Source of the DNA: Bacteroidota bacterium
Lineage (GTDB): Bacteria; Bacteroidota; Bacteroidia; Bacteroidales; F082
DNA length: 40,837 nt
Reading direction: 5' to 3'
NCBI GenBank assembly: GCA_013203805.1
Contig: JABMPH010000403.1
Span: 1-40,837 of the forward strand
The translations under genes were made by a program, and so were the position numbers. The notes beneath the pieces are model-generated. The model was not told the origin of the DNA and searched no databases. It saw nothing but the letters and a program-made list of their open reading frames with translations. Shown here one piece after another: positions 25,542 through 33,346 of this stretch (position 1 is the stretch's first letter; each line of letters begins with the position of its first letter).

Positions 25542-27800
25542 ATGAAAAAGAAATTTAGATTGTTTTTTAAGATAATCTCACGATTATTAATTCTCATTAT
25601 TTTATTTAGTGCTGCTTTTTTTGTAGCAGTTTATTTTGGTGTATTTGGACCCTTTCCAACATCAGACGAATTAGCCTCAATTCATAATGAAGAAGCCTCT
25701 TTAGTGATGTCGTCAGATGGCACATTGATTGGTAAATATTTTGCTAAAAACAGAACAAATATATCATGGAATGAAGTACCTGAACATCTTGCAGAAGCAC
25801 TAATATCAACTGAGGATAAACGGTTTTATTTACATGAGGGATATGATGGAAGAAGCTATTTAAGAGTCTTTTTCAAGACAATAATTCTTGGTGATAGGAG
25901 TTCGGGAGGTGGGAGCACACTAACACAGCAGTTAGTAAAAAATCTATATGGTAGAAACGATCATAGTTTTATGTCGATGCCGGTTAATAAACTAAAAGAG
26001 GCAATATTAGCCTCTCGTCTTGAGGATGTCCTAACTAAACAGGAAATTCTTTTGCTCTATCTTAATTCGGTTCCATTTGGAGAAGATGTTTATGGTATAG
26101 AAGCAGCATCAAAAAGATATTTCGACAAACATAGTAGCGAGCTAAATATCCAGGAATCGGCAGTACTTGTTGGCATCCTCAAAGCTAATACATATTATAA
26201 TCCTCGTTTAAATCCTGAAAATGCAAAGCAAAGAAGAAATCAAGTTCTGGCATTAATGCATAATGAGAATTATTTAACGAAACAGGAATTGGACAGTTTA
26301 ATGGCCCTTCCCCTTAACCTATCATATGCCAATTATCAACGTGAAGCACCTGCTGGATATTTTGTTTATCAGGTAAAAAAACGTGTTGCCAACATATTGG
26401 AAAATTTGGTTGATAACAATGGTGAAGCTTTTGATATTGAAAAAGATGGCTTGAGAATCTACACAACTTTGGATTTCGCCCTTCAGCAATCTGCACAAAA
26501 AGCAATCAAAAAACAGCTAATGAAAATGCAAAAACTTCTTGATGGTGAACTTAAAAGAAGCGGTATGCGAAAGAATTGGCAAAGAGATTTTACACAAAAT
26601 ACATCTAAACTTGATGAAGTTGCCAATAGAGAAGTATTTGACTGGGATGAAAGAAAGAAACTAAAAATGACATTGGCTGATAGCTTGTGGCATTATCATA
26701 GAATGCTAAATGCTGCGGTACTAATTGCCGAGCCAAATACTGGGAGAGTGCTTACCTGGGTAGGTGGAAATGATTTTCGTTATTTACCATATGACATGAT
26801 TTTTGCAAAGCGCCAAATTGCATCGGCCATTAAGCCGCTAATTTATGCTGCAGGATTTGAAAGTGGGTTGAAACCTTGTGATTATCTTAAAAATAAAGTT
26901 GTTGAATATGAAGATTACAATAATTGGAAACCTGAAAATTACGACAAAAGCAGTAGTAAAGATAGCTTGGTGGCATTATGGTATGCCCTGGCCAATTCAA
27001 TGAATCTGCCAACGATGGATCTTTATTTCGAAACAGGTCATTATAATGTAACGGATATGCTAAGACGATTTGATTTGGATGTACCAACATCTGAAACTCC
27101 TGCAATTGCTCTTGGTGCTCTTGATGTTTCATTATATGAAATAGTAAAGGCTTACAGTGCTTTCGCAAATCTGGGATCTATATTTGATGATCTGGTGATG
27201 ATTGATAAAATTCAGGATGCAAGCGGTAATACTATTTATGAAAGTGGTTTGCAATTATCAAATACAATTATAGAACCTGATATTGCCGATCAAATTACCA
27301 CAATACTTGAAACAGCAGTTAATGAGGGCACAGGAAAACAACTAAGAAATAGATACGGATTGAGGGCAGAAATGGCTGGAAAAACAGGAACGGCACAAAA
27401 TTATAGTGACGCATGGTTTTTGTCGTACACACCTAATATTGTTATTGGAACATGGGTTGGAGCCCGATCTCCGGATATTCATTTTCAAGGAGGGTTGGGA
27501 AGTGGCTCTGCTTTAGCATTGCCAATTGCTGGTGAAATATTATCTGACATTGAATCAAATAGCACCCTTAAATCACAATACCTTACCAACTTTCAGTATG
27601 ATTACCAAACCAAATTATTACTTGATTGTGAGCCATATTATGAGAAGGGACTATCGGGTATAATTAATCGTGCCATTGAAAAAGTTGGAAATGGTAATAA
27701 CCATGATATAACTGTTGTTGATTCAACAATAATCGAAAAAAGGAAAAAAGGTAAGGTTAGAAAATTTTTCGAAAAGATTTTTGGAGGCAAGAAAAAATAG
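25542..27800 (+). CDS. Class A penicillin-binding protein (PBP1A-type), glycosyltransferase plus transpeptidase
   Basis: The 752-residue bifunctional enzyme polymerises and cross-links peptidoglycan in the periplasm. A cytoplasmic basic tail and one membrane helix (about residues 12-32) anchor it. The GT51 domain (about 50-230) shows the catalytic Glu in STEDKRFYLHEGYDG and GGGSTLTQQLVKNLYGR. The transpeptidase domain (about 385-690) keeps all three penicillin-binding motifs: SxxK in ASAIKPLIYAAG, SxN in ALANSMN, and KTG in MAGKTGTAQNYSDAWF. The Phe usually seen in GSTFKP is replaced (SAIKP), as happens in other members. It ends in a basic tail. No shape-determining or division gene is adjacent. 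Confidence 0.94.
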   Translation: MKKKFRLFFKIISRLLILIILFSAAFFVAVYFGVFGPFPTSDELASIHNEEASLVMSSDGTLIGKYFAKNRTNISWNEVPEHLAEALISTEDKRFYLHEGYDGRSYLRVFFKTIILGDRSSGGGSTLTQQLVKNLYGRNDHSFMSMPVNKLKEAILASRLEDVLTKQEILLLYLNSVPFGEDVYGIEAASKRYFDKHSSELNIQESAVLVGILKANTYYNPRLNPENAKQRRNQVLALMHNENYLTKQELDSLMALPLNLSYANYQREAPAGYFVYQVKKRVANILENLVDNNGEAFDIEKDGLRIYTTLDFALQQSAQKAIKKQLMKMQKLLDGELKRSGMRKNWQRDFTQNTSKLDEVANREVFDWDERKKLKMTLADSLWHYHRMLNAAVLIAEPNTGRVLTWVGGNDFRYLPYDMIFAKRQIASAIKPLIYAAGFESGLKPCDYLKNKVVEYEDYNNWKPENYDKSSSKDSLVALWYALANSMNLPTMDLYFETGHYNVTDMLRRFDLDVPTSETPAIALGALDVSLYEIVKAYSAFANLGSIFDDLVMIDKIQDASGNTIYESGLQLSNTIIEPDIADQITTILETAVNEGTGKQLRNRYGLRAEMAGKTGTAQNYSDAWFLSYTPNIVIGTWVGARSPDIHFQGGLGSGSALALPIAGEILSDIESNSTLKSQYLTNFQYDYQTKLLLDCEPYYEKGLSGIINRAIEKVGNGNNHDITVVDSTIIEKRKKGKVRKFFEKIFGGKKK

Positions 27801-27841
27801 AGGAAGTATTACCAATGGTGCAAGGTCCTCCTTGTATAAAA

Positions 27842-28795
27842 TCAATTAGAGTTATGCTTAATTCCAAACTTATACCTGGCTTTTAATAACCCATCGTTTA
27901 TGTTTTCAATAATAGGACTATTATAAACTCTGTCCATAGGAGTGAAAACTAACTGCTCGCTATTACCGATTCCATCTTCATATAAATATTCAACTCGTAG
28001 TGCACCGACACCATAATCTTCCAAAACTAAATTACTTTGATCATATTGGAAGGCAATTGAATAATTATACGACCAATAAGTATGAAAATCGTATACTCTT
28101 GTTTTTTCAAGAATATTATTGGAATTGTATTCGTATTTCTCTTTATAAAGATTCTTCCATGTATTAGTTAACCTATAGTCTTCAGACGAAATCAAGTTAT
28201 CCAAAACACCATTATCATAAACAAAATCCTCATTATAGAAATACTCATCATAATACAAATCCTTAATCCTGAACCTGATAACATTTTGATCTTCATAGGT
28301 ATACTCGCCCAGACTGCTCTCATACAATATGCCATTTTCATCAAAATCACAGTAGTAATTAAACGACTCCAGCAATTCTCCATTGAAATTAAAGAAGTAT
28401 TCATTCCGACTCATCAACTGACCATCAACATATTCAAAATATTTCATTCTGTCCATACGTTTATCAGTAAACTCATATTCCATCTTCTCACCAAGGTGTA
28501 ATTCACCTTCATCACCAAGATATAATACTGCTGTAACAATATCGCCTGAATATGTATAATTGCATTTAATTGTTGTATCCCAGGCATTGTAACTTGTACT
28601 CGATTTAACAACAACTGTTCGATTCACCAGCAGGTTATTATCATAGCTATACAGAATTTTAGTGGTGCCTACATTTGCATCATTTGATATTTTAATTTGC
28701 ATAATACGCCTGTGGTCTGCAGGAATGTTATCATCATCTTTCTTACAAGCAACTAAAAAGGGAATACAAAATAGTATGTAAATAAACTTTTTCAT
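27842..28795 (-). CDS. Lipoprotein with YD-like beta-rich repeats
   Basis: The 317-residue protein starts MKKFIYILFCIPFLVACKKD with the lipid-anchored Cys at residue 17. The rest is rich in Tyr, Asp and Asn. It consists of short strands with a recurrent Y-Y/F-D/N pattern (YEYNSNNILEKTRVYD, YYCDFDENGILYES, VEYLYEDGIGN), as in the RHS/YD-like or DUF4595-type lipoproteins of Bacteroidota. No catalytic motif is visible. It is convergent with the penicillin-binding protein gene; the 41-bp gap holds a short CAAGG/CCTTG hairpin without a T-run. Confidence 0.82.
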   Translation of the reverse strand: MKKFIYILFCIPFLVACKKDDDNIPADHRRIMQIKISNDANVGTTKILYSYDNNLLVNRTVVVKSSTSYNAWDTTIKCNYTYSGDIVTAVLYLGDEGELHLGEKMEYEFTDKRMDRMKYFEYVDGQLMSRNEYFFNFNGELLESFNYYCDFDENGILYESSLGEYTYEDQNVIRFRIKDLYYDEYFYNEDFVYDNGVLDNLISSEDYRLTNTWKNLYKEKYEYNSNNILEKTRVYDFHTYWSYNYSIAFQYDQSNLVLEDYGVGALRVEYLYEDGIGNSEQLVFTPMDRVYNSPIIENINDGLLKARYKFGIKHNSN

Positions 28796-28816
28796 AATGG
28801 TTTTTATTAATGCTAC

Positions 28817-28918
28817 CTCAATAAAAATTATTGAGTTATTGATTTCATCCAGTAGATTGTTGTAGTAAGTTGAGTCATGTTAGCAGTTTCCAAATATATC
28901 AATTATTTGGTTGCTAGC
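28817..28918. repeat. Two small hairpins upstream of the YD-like lipoprotein gene
   Basis: CTCAATAA-AAA-TTATTGAG (28817-28835) is a perfect 8-bp hairpin in the likely leader of the minus-strand gene. A second, longer one at 28879-28918 pairs GTTAGCA/TGCTAGC outside and CCAAATA/TATTTGG inside. Either could be regulatory; neither has a T-run. Confidence 0.45.
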
Positions 28919-29295
28919 ACATCAGTATGATAATACTATTCATTGACATCAATTGTTGCACGGTACTATATAGGAGATATGATGGTAAAGTAACCACAAA
29001 CTACTCTGTGAGTGATGATATCCTCCAGATGCCCTCATCGAGCGGATGCAAAGTTGTAAGAAAACTATTGTTTTATTTGAGAATTTATGGAAGAAAGCAA
29101 AACTTAGAGGGTGCCAATAGGAGGGGTTTTGCCATTTGCAACGTAGATGTCCCAGTATTAATATAGCTTTGTAACATAATTAAATTATTGTTTAACCGGA
29201 AATACCGTTTCCATAATGTTTCCATTTTCGAATTTTGAGTATGGATTTTTGAATCATAAAGCGCAGGGTTATAGCCGTCAGGGGGCAGTCAGTGG
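28919..29295. other. Intergenic stretch without a supported gene
   Basis: A 79-codon open frame (28927-29166, plus) exists, but it lacks any recognisable feature and has atypical composition. I do not call it. The remainder up to the tRNA holds no clear promoter, terminator or repeat. Confidence 0.5.
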
Positions 29296-29368
29296 AGCCT
29301 TCCACGGGACTCGAACCCGCGACCTGCTCATTACGAGTGAGCTGCTCTACCAACTGAGCTAAGAAGGC
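29296..29368 (-). tRNA. tRNA-Thr, anticodon CGU
   Basis: Read on the minus strand, the 73-nt sequence GCCTTCTTAGCTCAGTTGGT (continuing) folds with acceptor stem GCCTTCT/GGAAGGC. The D-arm is GCTC/GAGC, the anticodon stem GCTCA/TGAGC has loop CTCGTAA, and the T-arm is GCGGG-TTCGAGT-CCCGT. Anticodon CGU reads ACG. The discriminator base is U, and CCA is not encoded. Confidence 0.95.
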
Positions 29369-29396
29369 TTGTTAGGGCTTATACCCATGAAGCGTG

Positions 29397-29404
29397 CAAA
29401 GATA
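29397..29404 (-). promoter_or_regulatory. Putative -7 promoter element of tRNA-Thr
   Basis: On the minus strand this reads TATCTTTG, an exact TAnnTTTG match, placing the transcription start some 20 nt before the mature tRNA. A -33 TTG was not found at the right distance. Confidence 0.55.
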
Positions 29405-29708
29405 TGAGATTTTTAAGTTTACTCACTGGATGCATAGTGATTATTTCTTAGCTTAGATGTGGTCGAATTATGCCGAATCTCCATTGGTTATTCTTAAACA
29501 AAAATTCCCCTTTACTTGAATCGTCTTTTTCTGAGCTTGATATTTTGTTGTGGTTTTTTGTTGATTATAAAGCTCCATGTTTTAATACTTTCATTTTTTT
29601 AAATGTTTAGTAACGTGAAGTAGTCTGGTATGTTTCTCCTGCAGCCTATTTTCTTTGGGGCTCAACTGAGTCTTAAATCCTATTATATTATGAGCCTTTA
29701 ATATTGGC
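29405..29708. other. Intergenic stretch without a supported gene
   Basis: AT-rich region between tRNA-Thr and the T9SS protein gene. Short minus-strand open stretches exist but are interrupted by stops, and none has a signal peptide or known motif. Nothing else is supported. Confidence 0.5.
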
Positions 29709-30458
29709 TTAATTCACAATCATTTTCCTCGTTAAGTGAATTTCTTTACTTGCCAGACTATAAAAATACAAACCATTGCAATAATTGCTAATATCCAATT
29801 CAATAGAATTTTCTATTTTATTGACAGTTATTCTTTCCTTGTGAACTATTTCCCCAAGAGAATTCATGACTATAAATGAGTAGTCGCCAAACTTATCTGT
29901 ACTAAAGCCAATAGTAGTAGATTGGTTGCATGGGTTAGGTATATTTTGTTGTAAATCAAAAGAAGGTCTATTTAAATTGTCCATGCCAACTGAGTTGATT
30001 ACATTAATTGTATAGTCGTCATTAGCCGATACGATGTCAGGCGTTCCGTTGCCCCCTAAAAATATATCATATTCTATTATGATGGGATATGTTCCAACAT
30101 CTGAGAGCATCGATGTCCCGTAAAAGCTTAAACAGGACGATATACCTCCAGGAATAGCACAGTTTTCCGTTAAACAGGAATATGAAAACCCAGGTGGTAA
30201 TCCTAAAACGTCTGTAACAACAAGACTATCGAAAGTCAATGTTACTGGGAAGGGTCCAATTAGAACCACTGTATCTATGGGAGTAATTATAGTGAGAACT
30301 TCGTCAAATGGTATGCCAACATGTGCATCGGCCAACCCAGTTAAACTATCAGGATAAAATCCCGGGTTTATATATGAGGGATCCGGCGTACATTGACCAA
30401 AAACCGTTGTGAATGTTAATGAAATAATACCAATGCTAAGAAGTATTTTTTTATTCAT
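29709..30458 (-). CDS. Secreted protein with T9SS type A sorting domain
   Basis: The 249-residue product has a signal peptide (MNKKILLSIGIISLTFTTVFG). It ends with a type IX sorting domain of about 80 residues: FDLQQNIPNPCNQSTTIGFS at its start, GEIVHKERITVNK in the middle, and NGLYFYSLASKEIHLTRKMI at the end. The sorting signal directs it through the outer membrane. The 140-residue cargo (about 22-160) is beta-rich with four or more Cys (CTPDPSYINPGFYPDSLTG, SYSCLTENCAIPGG). It looks like an Ig-like or cadherin-like module, perhaps with disulphides. No enzyme motif is seen. It is a single gene. Confidence 0.88.
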   Translation of the reverse strand: MNKKILLSIGIISLTFTTVFGQCTPDPSYINPGFYPDSLTGLADAHVGIPFDEVLTIITPIDTVVLIGPFPVTLTFDSLVVTDVLGLPPGFSYSCLTENCAIPGGISSCLSFYGTSMLSDVGTYPIIIEYDIFLGGNGTPDIVSANDDYTINVINSVGMDNLNRPSFDLQQNIPNPCNQSTTIGFSTDKFGDYSFIVMNSLGEIVHKERITVNKIENSIELDISNYCNGLYFYSLASKEIHLTRKMIVN

Positions 30459-30489
30459 GATTTTGTCTTTTTGAGTTAATTAATTTTTG

Positions 30490-30651
30490 CTAAAAACGAT
30501 TGATGAATGAATTTGTAGCAGCAACGAGAGCGAAAATACTTAATTTCTGGTAAGTAGCCAAATCTTCTTCCCCCTTTGTTGTCAAATCGTAGATTTGGCG
30601 GAGGTCGAACGAGATACTGTTGATATAATTTATACATTTTTGTGCCGCCAT
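30490..30651 (-). CDS. Possible 53-residue small protein or fragment
   Basis: An ATG at 30651 opens a 53-codon frame starting MAAQKCINYINSISFDLRQI, continuing YDLTTKGEEDLATYQKLSIF and ending SFINRF. The composition is protein-like: amphipathic helix, Glu/Lys-rich centre, then a hydrophobic helix (LSIFALVAAT). A stop lies two codons upstream of the ATG. It could be a real small protein or the C-terminal end of a decayed gene. I do not recognise a family. The structured DNA listed next lies just upstream of it. Confidence 0.3.
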   Translation of the reverse strand: MAAQKCINYINSISFDLRQIYDLTTKGEEDLATYQKLSIFALVAATNSFINRF

Positions 30652-30653
30652 TA

Positions 30654-30770
30654 GTCAAGGGCTTATAAATACGGTTGGAGGATTGGGTGAAATTGCAATG
30701 AAGAAGCTGATAGTTGCACCCTTGACAAATAGCATCACTCCGCTGAGAAGCGCTTACGACTTGAAATCGG
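30654..30770. other. Structured intergenic region (nested inverted repeats)
   Basis: GTCAAGGG (30654-30661) pairs with CCCTTGAC (30719-30726), and within that span GGGTG pairs with CACCC. A second inverted repeat follows: CACTCCG and the later CGGAGTaGTG (about 30736-30777). The density of pairing in an otherwise AT-rich 510-bp gap suggests a structured RNA or remnants of a mobile element. No known RNA family was recognised. From about 30780 to the start of the next gene the sequence is A/T-rich without clear signals. Confidence 0.4.
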
Positions 30771-30969
30771 AGTAGTGTGGAATTTTATAAATTTTAAATT
30801 TTATAATTGCTATTAAAATTATATCAGGTTAGTGAAAAAAGGATATATATATCCTGAAATCAGAAGCGTTTGCCCTGCATTAATAGTAATAATCCACATT
30901 AACAATGCGTTTAATAGTTACTTTGCGCTTGAGTATGTGAGAAGACCATTGTAATCACACCATAACATA

Positions 30970-31269
30970 ATGACAAAACTTAGGCTAATACTTACTTTCT
31001 ATAAGTCGTTTGCATTTGCAAGCAGTATAATAACATTGGCATGTTTAAGTCTTCTATTCGCTAACTCGATTAGTGTTTTTACAATCCTTTTTTGGTTTAA
31101 GATAATTACACTTGTTGTGATATACTTCTTTATCAATAGCTATAAAAGGAAGGAAATGTACTATTATCTAAACCTTGGAATTTCCAAAAAAGCACTTTGG
31201 ACTTCAGTAATGGTCTTAGATCTGCTATTATTTATTCTATTAACAATTGTTACCATAATTATTAAATGA
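30970..31269 (+). CDS. Small three-helix membrane protein, partner of the ABC ATPase
   Basis: The 99-residue protein has three hydrophobic helices (about 12-31, 34-53 and 77-98). A short basic loop separates the last two (NSYKRKEMYYYLNLGISKKA). That loop (YLNLGISKKALW) resembles the cytoplasmic coupling segment seen in some ABC export permeases, but the protein is far too short to be a full permease. It may be a minimal membrane anchor or one piece of a multimer. Its stop overlaps the start of the ATPase gene (ATGA), indicating translational coupling. It is the first gene of the three-gene operon. Confidence 0.75.
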   Translation: MTKLRLILTFYKSFAFASSIITLACLSLLFANSISVFTILFWFKIITLVVIYFFINSYKRKEMYYYLNLGISKKALWTSVMVLDLLLFILLTIVTIIIK

Positions 31270-31937
31270 TTGAAACTCTTGAAATAGATAGTGTTATACT
31301 TGAGTTCGGTTCAAAAAGAGTGTTACAGGATATATATATTAAGTGTGAAACCGGCAAAGTAACCGGTTTACTTGGACGAAACGGAACCGGTAAAACTTGT
31401 TTAATGAATATTATCTACGGGCAACTTACTCCCTATGATTATTCGGTTAGATTGAACGGGAAATCTCTATTAACCCTTTCCCGAAAACCTTCCGAAATAA
31501 TGTATTTGCCTCAGTTTAGTTTTATCCCAAAATCTTTAACTGTTAAACGTATATTTAATGATTTTGATCTTGATTTTTCGGGGTTCACGATAGGGTTTCC
31601 TGACTTCAAAAAATATTATCGTTCCAGATTTCATAAGCTATCGGGTGGCGAGCAAAGGATTGTTGAGATATATATTATCATTGCTTCGAGAACAAAATTT
31701 TGTTTGTTGGATGAGCCATTTTCACAAGTCATGCCAACACATGTTGATTCAATTAAGAAACTCATTGTTAGAGAGAAAGAAACAAAAGGAATACTAATAA
31801 CCGATCATCTGTATGAGCATGTATTGGATATTAGTGATGATCTATATGTTCTTACAGAAGGTAAGACCCAATTAACAAATAGTATAGAGGATATAATAAC
31901 ACTTGGATACATAAATTCTAACGGGGCAAAATTATGA
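31266..31937 (+). CDS. ABC transporter ATP-binding protein
   Basis: The 223-residue ATPase has Walker A GRNGTGKTC (about residues 36-44), a Q-loop at MYLPQFSFIP, the signature KLSGGEQR, Walker B FCLLDEP and an H-loop in GILITDH. The D-loop after Walker B (FSQVMPTHVDS) departs from the usual SALD pattern. The ILITDH segment and compact size recall LptB-like or ABC-2-type exporter ATPases, so an export or lipid-handling role is possible but unproven. It overlaps both neighbours by 4 bp (ATGA at each end), so the three genes form one translationally coupled operon. Confidence 0.9.
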   Translation: MIETLEIDSVILEFGSKRVLQDIYIKCETGKVTGLLGRNGTGKTCLMNIIYGQLTPYDYSVRLNGKSLLTLSRKPSEIMYLPQFSFIPKSLTVKRIFNDFDLDFSGFTIGFPDFKKYYRSRFHKLSGGEQRIVEIYIIIASRTKFCLLDEPFSQVMPTHVDSIKKLIVREKETKGILITDHLYEHVLDISDDLYVLTEGKTQLTNSIEDIITLGYINSNGAKL

Positions 31938-33030
31938 CACGGCAAATAATAATAATAATAGCATTGGCATTAACAATTTCTGCTTGTAAAAAATCAGAAA
32001 ATGAAACTCCTCCTTCATCTAAAAACATATATTTTCCGCCAACCAATTCACAAAATTGGGAATCGGTAACACCCGAAAGTCTGAATTGGGATATTGATAA
32101 ATTAAACGAGCTGTACGACTATCTTTCTACCAATAACACCCGAGCATTTATTATCCTGAAAGATGGAAAAATAGTAGCAGAAAAGTATTGGGGTAAAAAT
32201 GTATTAAATACTGCTCCTTTTGATCAAAATACAAATTGGTATTGGGCTTCGGCGGGTAAGTCGCTCACAGCATTTTTGATTGGAATAGCACAACAAGAAG
32301 GGTTGATAAATATAAACAACAAAACTTCTGATTATTTAGGAGAGAACTGGACAAGCCTCCCTTTGGAGAAAGAAAACCTCATTACCATTCGAAATCAACT
32401 GACAATGACAACAGGCCTTGACTATGACGTTTCCAATTTGGATTGCACTGATCCTTCGTGCCTTCAGTTTAAAGCTGATGCAGGAAGTCAATGGTATTAT
32501 CACAATGCCCCATATACACTGCTCGAAAAGTTGTTAGTAATGCATCCGGCATAACCTATAATCAATTTACTGATGATAAACTTGAGAACAAAATAGGGAT
32601 GGATGGCACATGGTTACCTTTAGGATATAATAATACCTATTGGAGCACTCCAAGATCTGCCGCAAGGTTTGGTCTACTGATCCTAAACAAAGGAATATGG
32701 AGTTTAAATGAAATCATGACCGATCAAAACTACTTTAATGATATGGTGACTAGCTCTCAGGACCTAAATCCTTCCTATGGATATTTATTTTGGTTAAATG
32801 GTAAGCAGCCAACAATATTCCCGGGTTTCGCAACACCTGTTTCAATATCGGTTGCTCCAAACGCTCCATCCGATTTAATTGCTGCAATGGGTAAAAACGG
32901 ACAAATTATTGATATTGTTCCAAGTAAAAATATGGTGGTAATCAGGATGGGTGAAACCCCTGATGGTTCATTACTCCCTGTACTGTTTCATGATGAGATG
33001 TGGAAAAAGTTAATGACCGCAATTGAGTGA
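31934..33030 (+). pseudogene. Serine-hydrolase (class C beta-lactamase-like) lipoprotein gene with a frameshift
   Basis: The first frame encodes a lipoprotein signal (IIIIIALALTISACKKSE, Cys about residue 18) and a beta-lactamase/transpeptidase-like fold with SxxK in WASAGKSLTAFLIG and YxN in WYYHNAPYTLL. It stops at 32554. The family homology continues without loss in the frame one base back: VVSNASGITYNQFTDDKLEN through WSTPRSAARFGLLILNKG and the late GKNGQ motif to 33030. The switch falls at the GAAAAGTTG near 32525-32532, consistent with loss of one base in the A/G run. Rejoined, it would be about 365 residues, normal for the family. It may be a true mutation or a sequencing error. The likely substrate is a peptidoglycan fragment or small ester. 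Confidence 0.82.
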
Positions 33031-33045
33031 AAAAGTAACTAGAAT

Positions 33046-33260
33046 AGGGTAAAAAAGGGGAATAGGGGATATAGGGGGATAGGGGATATAAGGGATATAG
33101 GGAAAACAGCATTTGAGTTAGAGTCCTCTTAAATAACCTCATATCCATGCCATATTCCCTAAATACCCATGTTTCCAAAATATCCATATTTCCCTATATC
33201 CCCTTTTACATATACCCCTATTTCCCTATACCCCTATTTCCTTATACCCCTTAAATATTT
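33046..33260. repeat. G-run block facing C-run block: long imperfect inverted repeat
   Basis: About 33046-33102 carries seven or more runs of 3-5 G spaced by short A/T (pattern ATAGGGG). After a 50-bp gap, about 33155-33250 carries matching runs of C (ATACCCC, ATTTCCC). The arms are imperfect complements over 50 bp or more. The region could form a long hairpin in RNA, or G-quadruplex and triplex structures in DNA. It fills the gap between the frameshifted hydrolase gene and the next gene; no other signal is seen there. Confidence 0.75.
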
Positions 33261-33346
33261 CCTTAAACACCCTCATGTTATTTTAAAACTTCCCAATCCC
33301 ATCTTTTTTATACTTTTAACCATTATAACTATTAACGTAAATCTTG

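Noticed and set aside
28927..29166. A 79-codon open frame on the plus strand between the YD-like lipoprotein gene and tRNA-Thr
   Set aside because: No signal peptide, helix pattern or family likeness, and the residue composition is odd. Such lengths arise by chance in intergenic DNA.
32522..32535. Programmed -1 ribosomal frameshift in the serine-hydrolase gene
   Set aside because: The local sequence CTCGAAAAGTTG lacks a proper slippery heptamer and no stimulating stem is evident right after it. A lost base is the simpler explanation.
33046..33260. The G-run/C-run block as a CRISPR array or satellite with spacers
   Set aside because: The units are 6-9 bp, irregular and without unique spacers. 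The two halves are complementary, not direct repeats.
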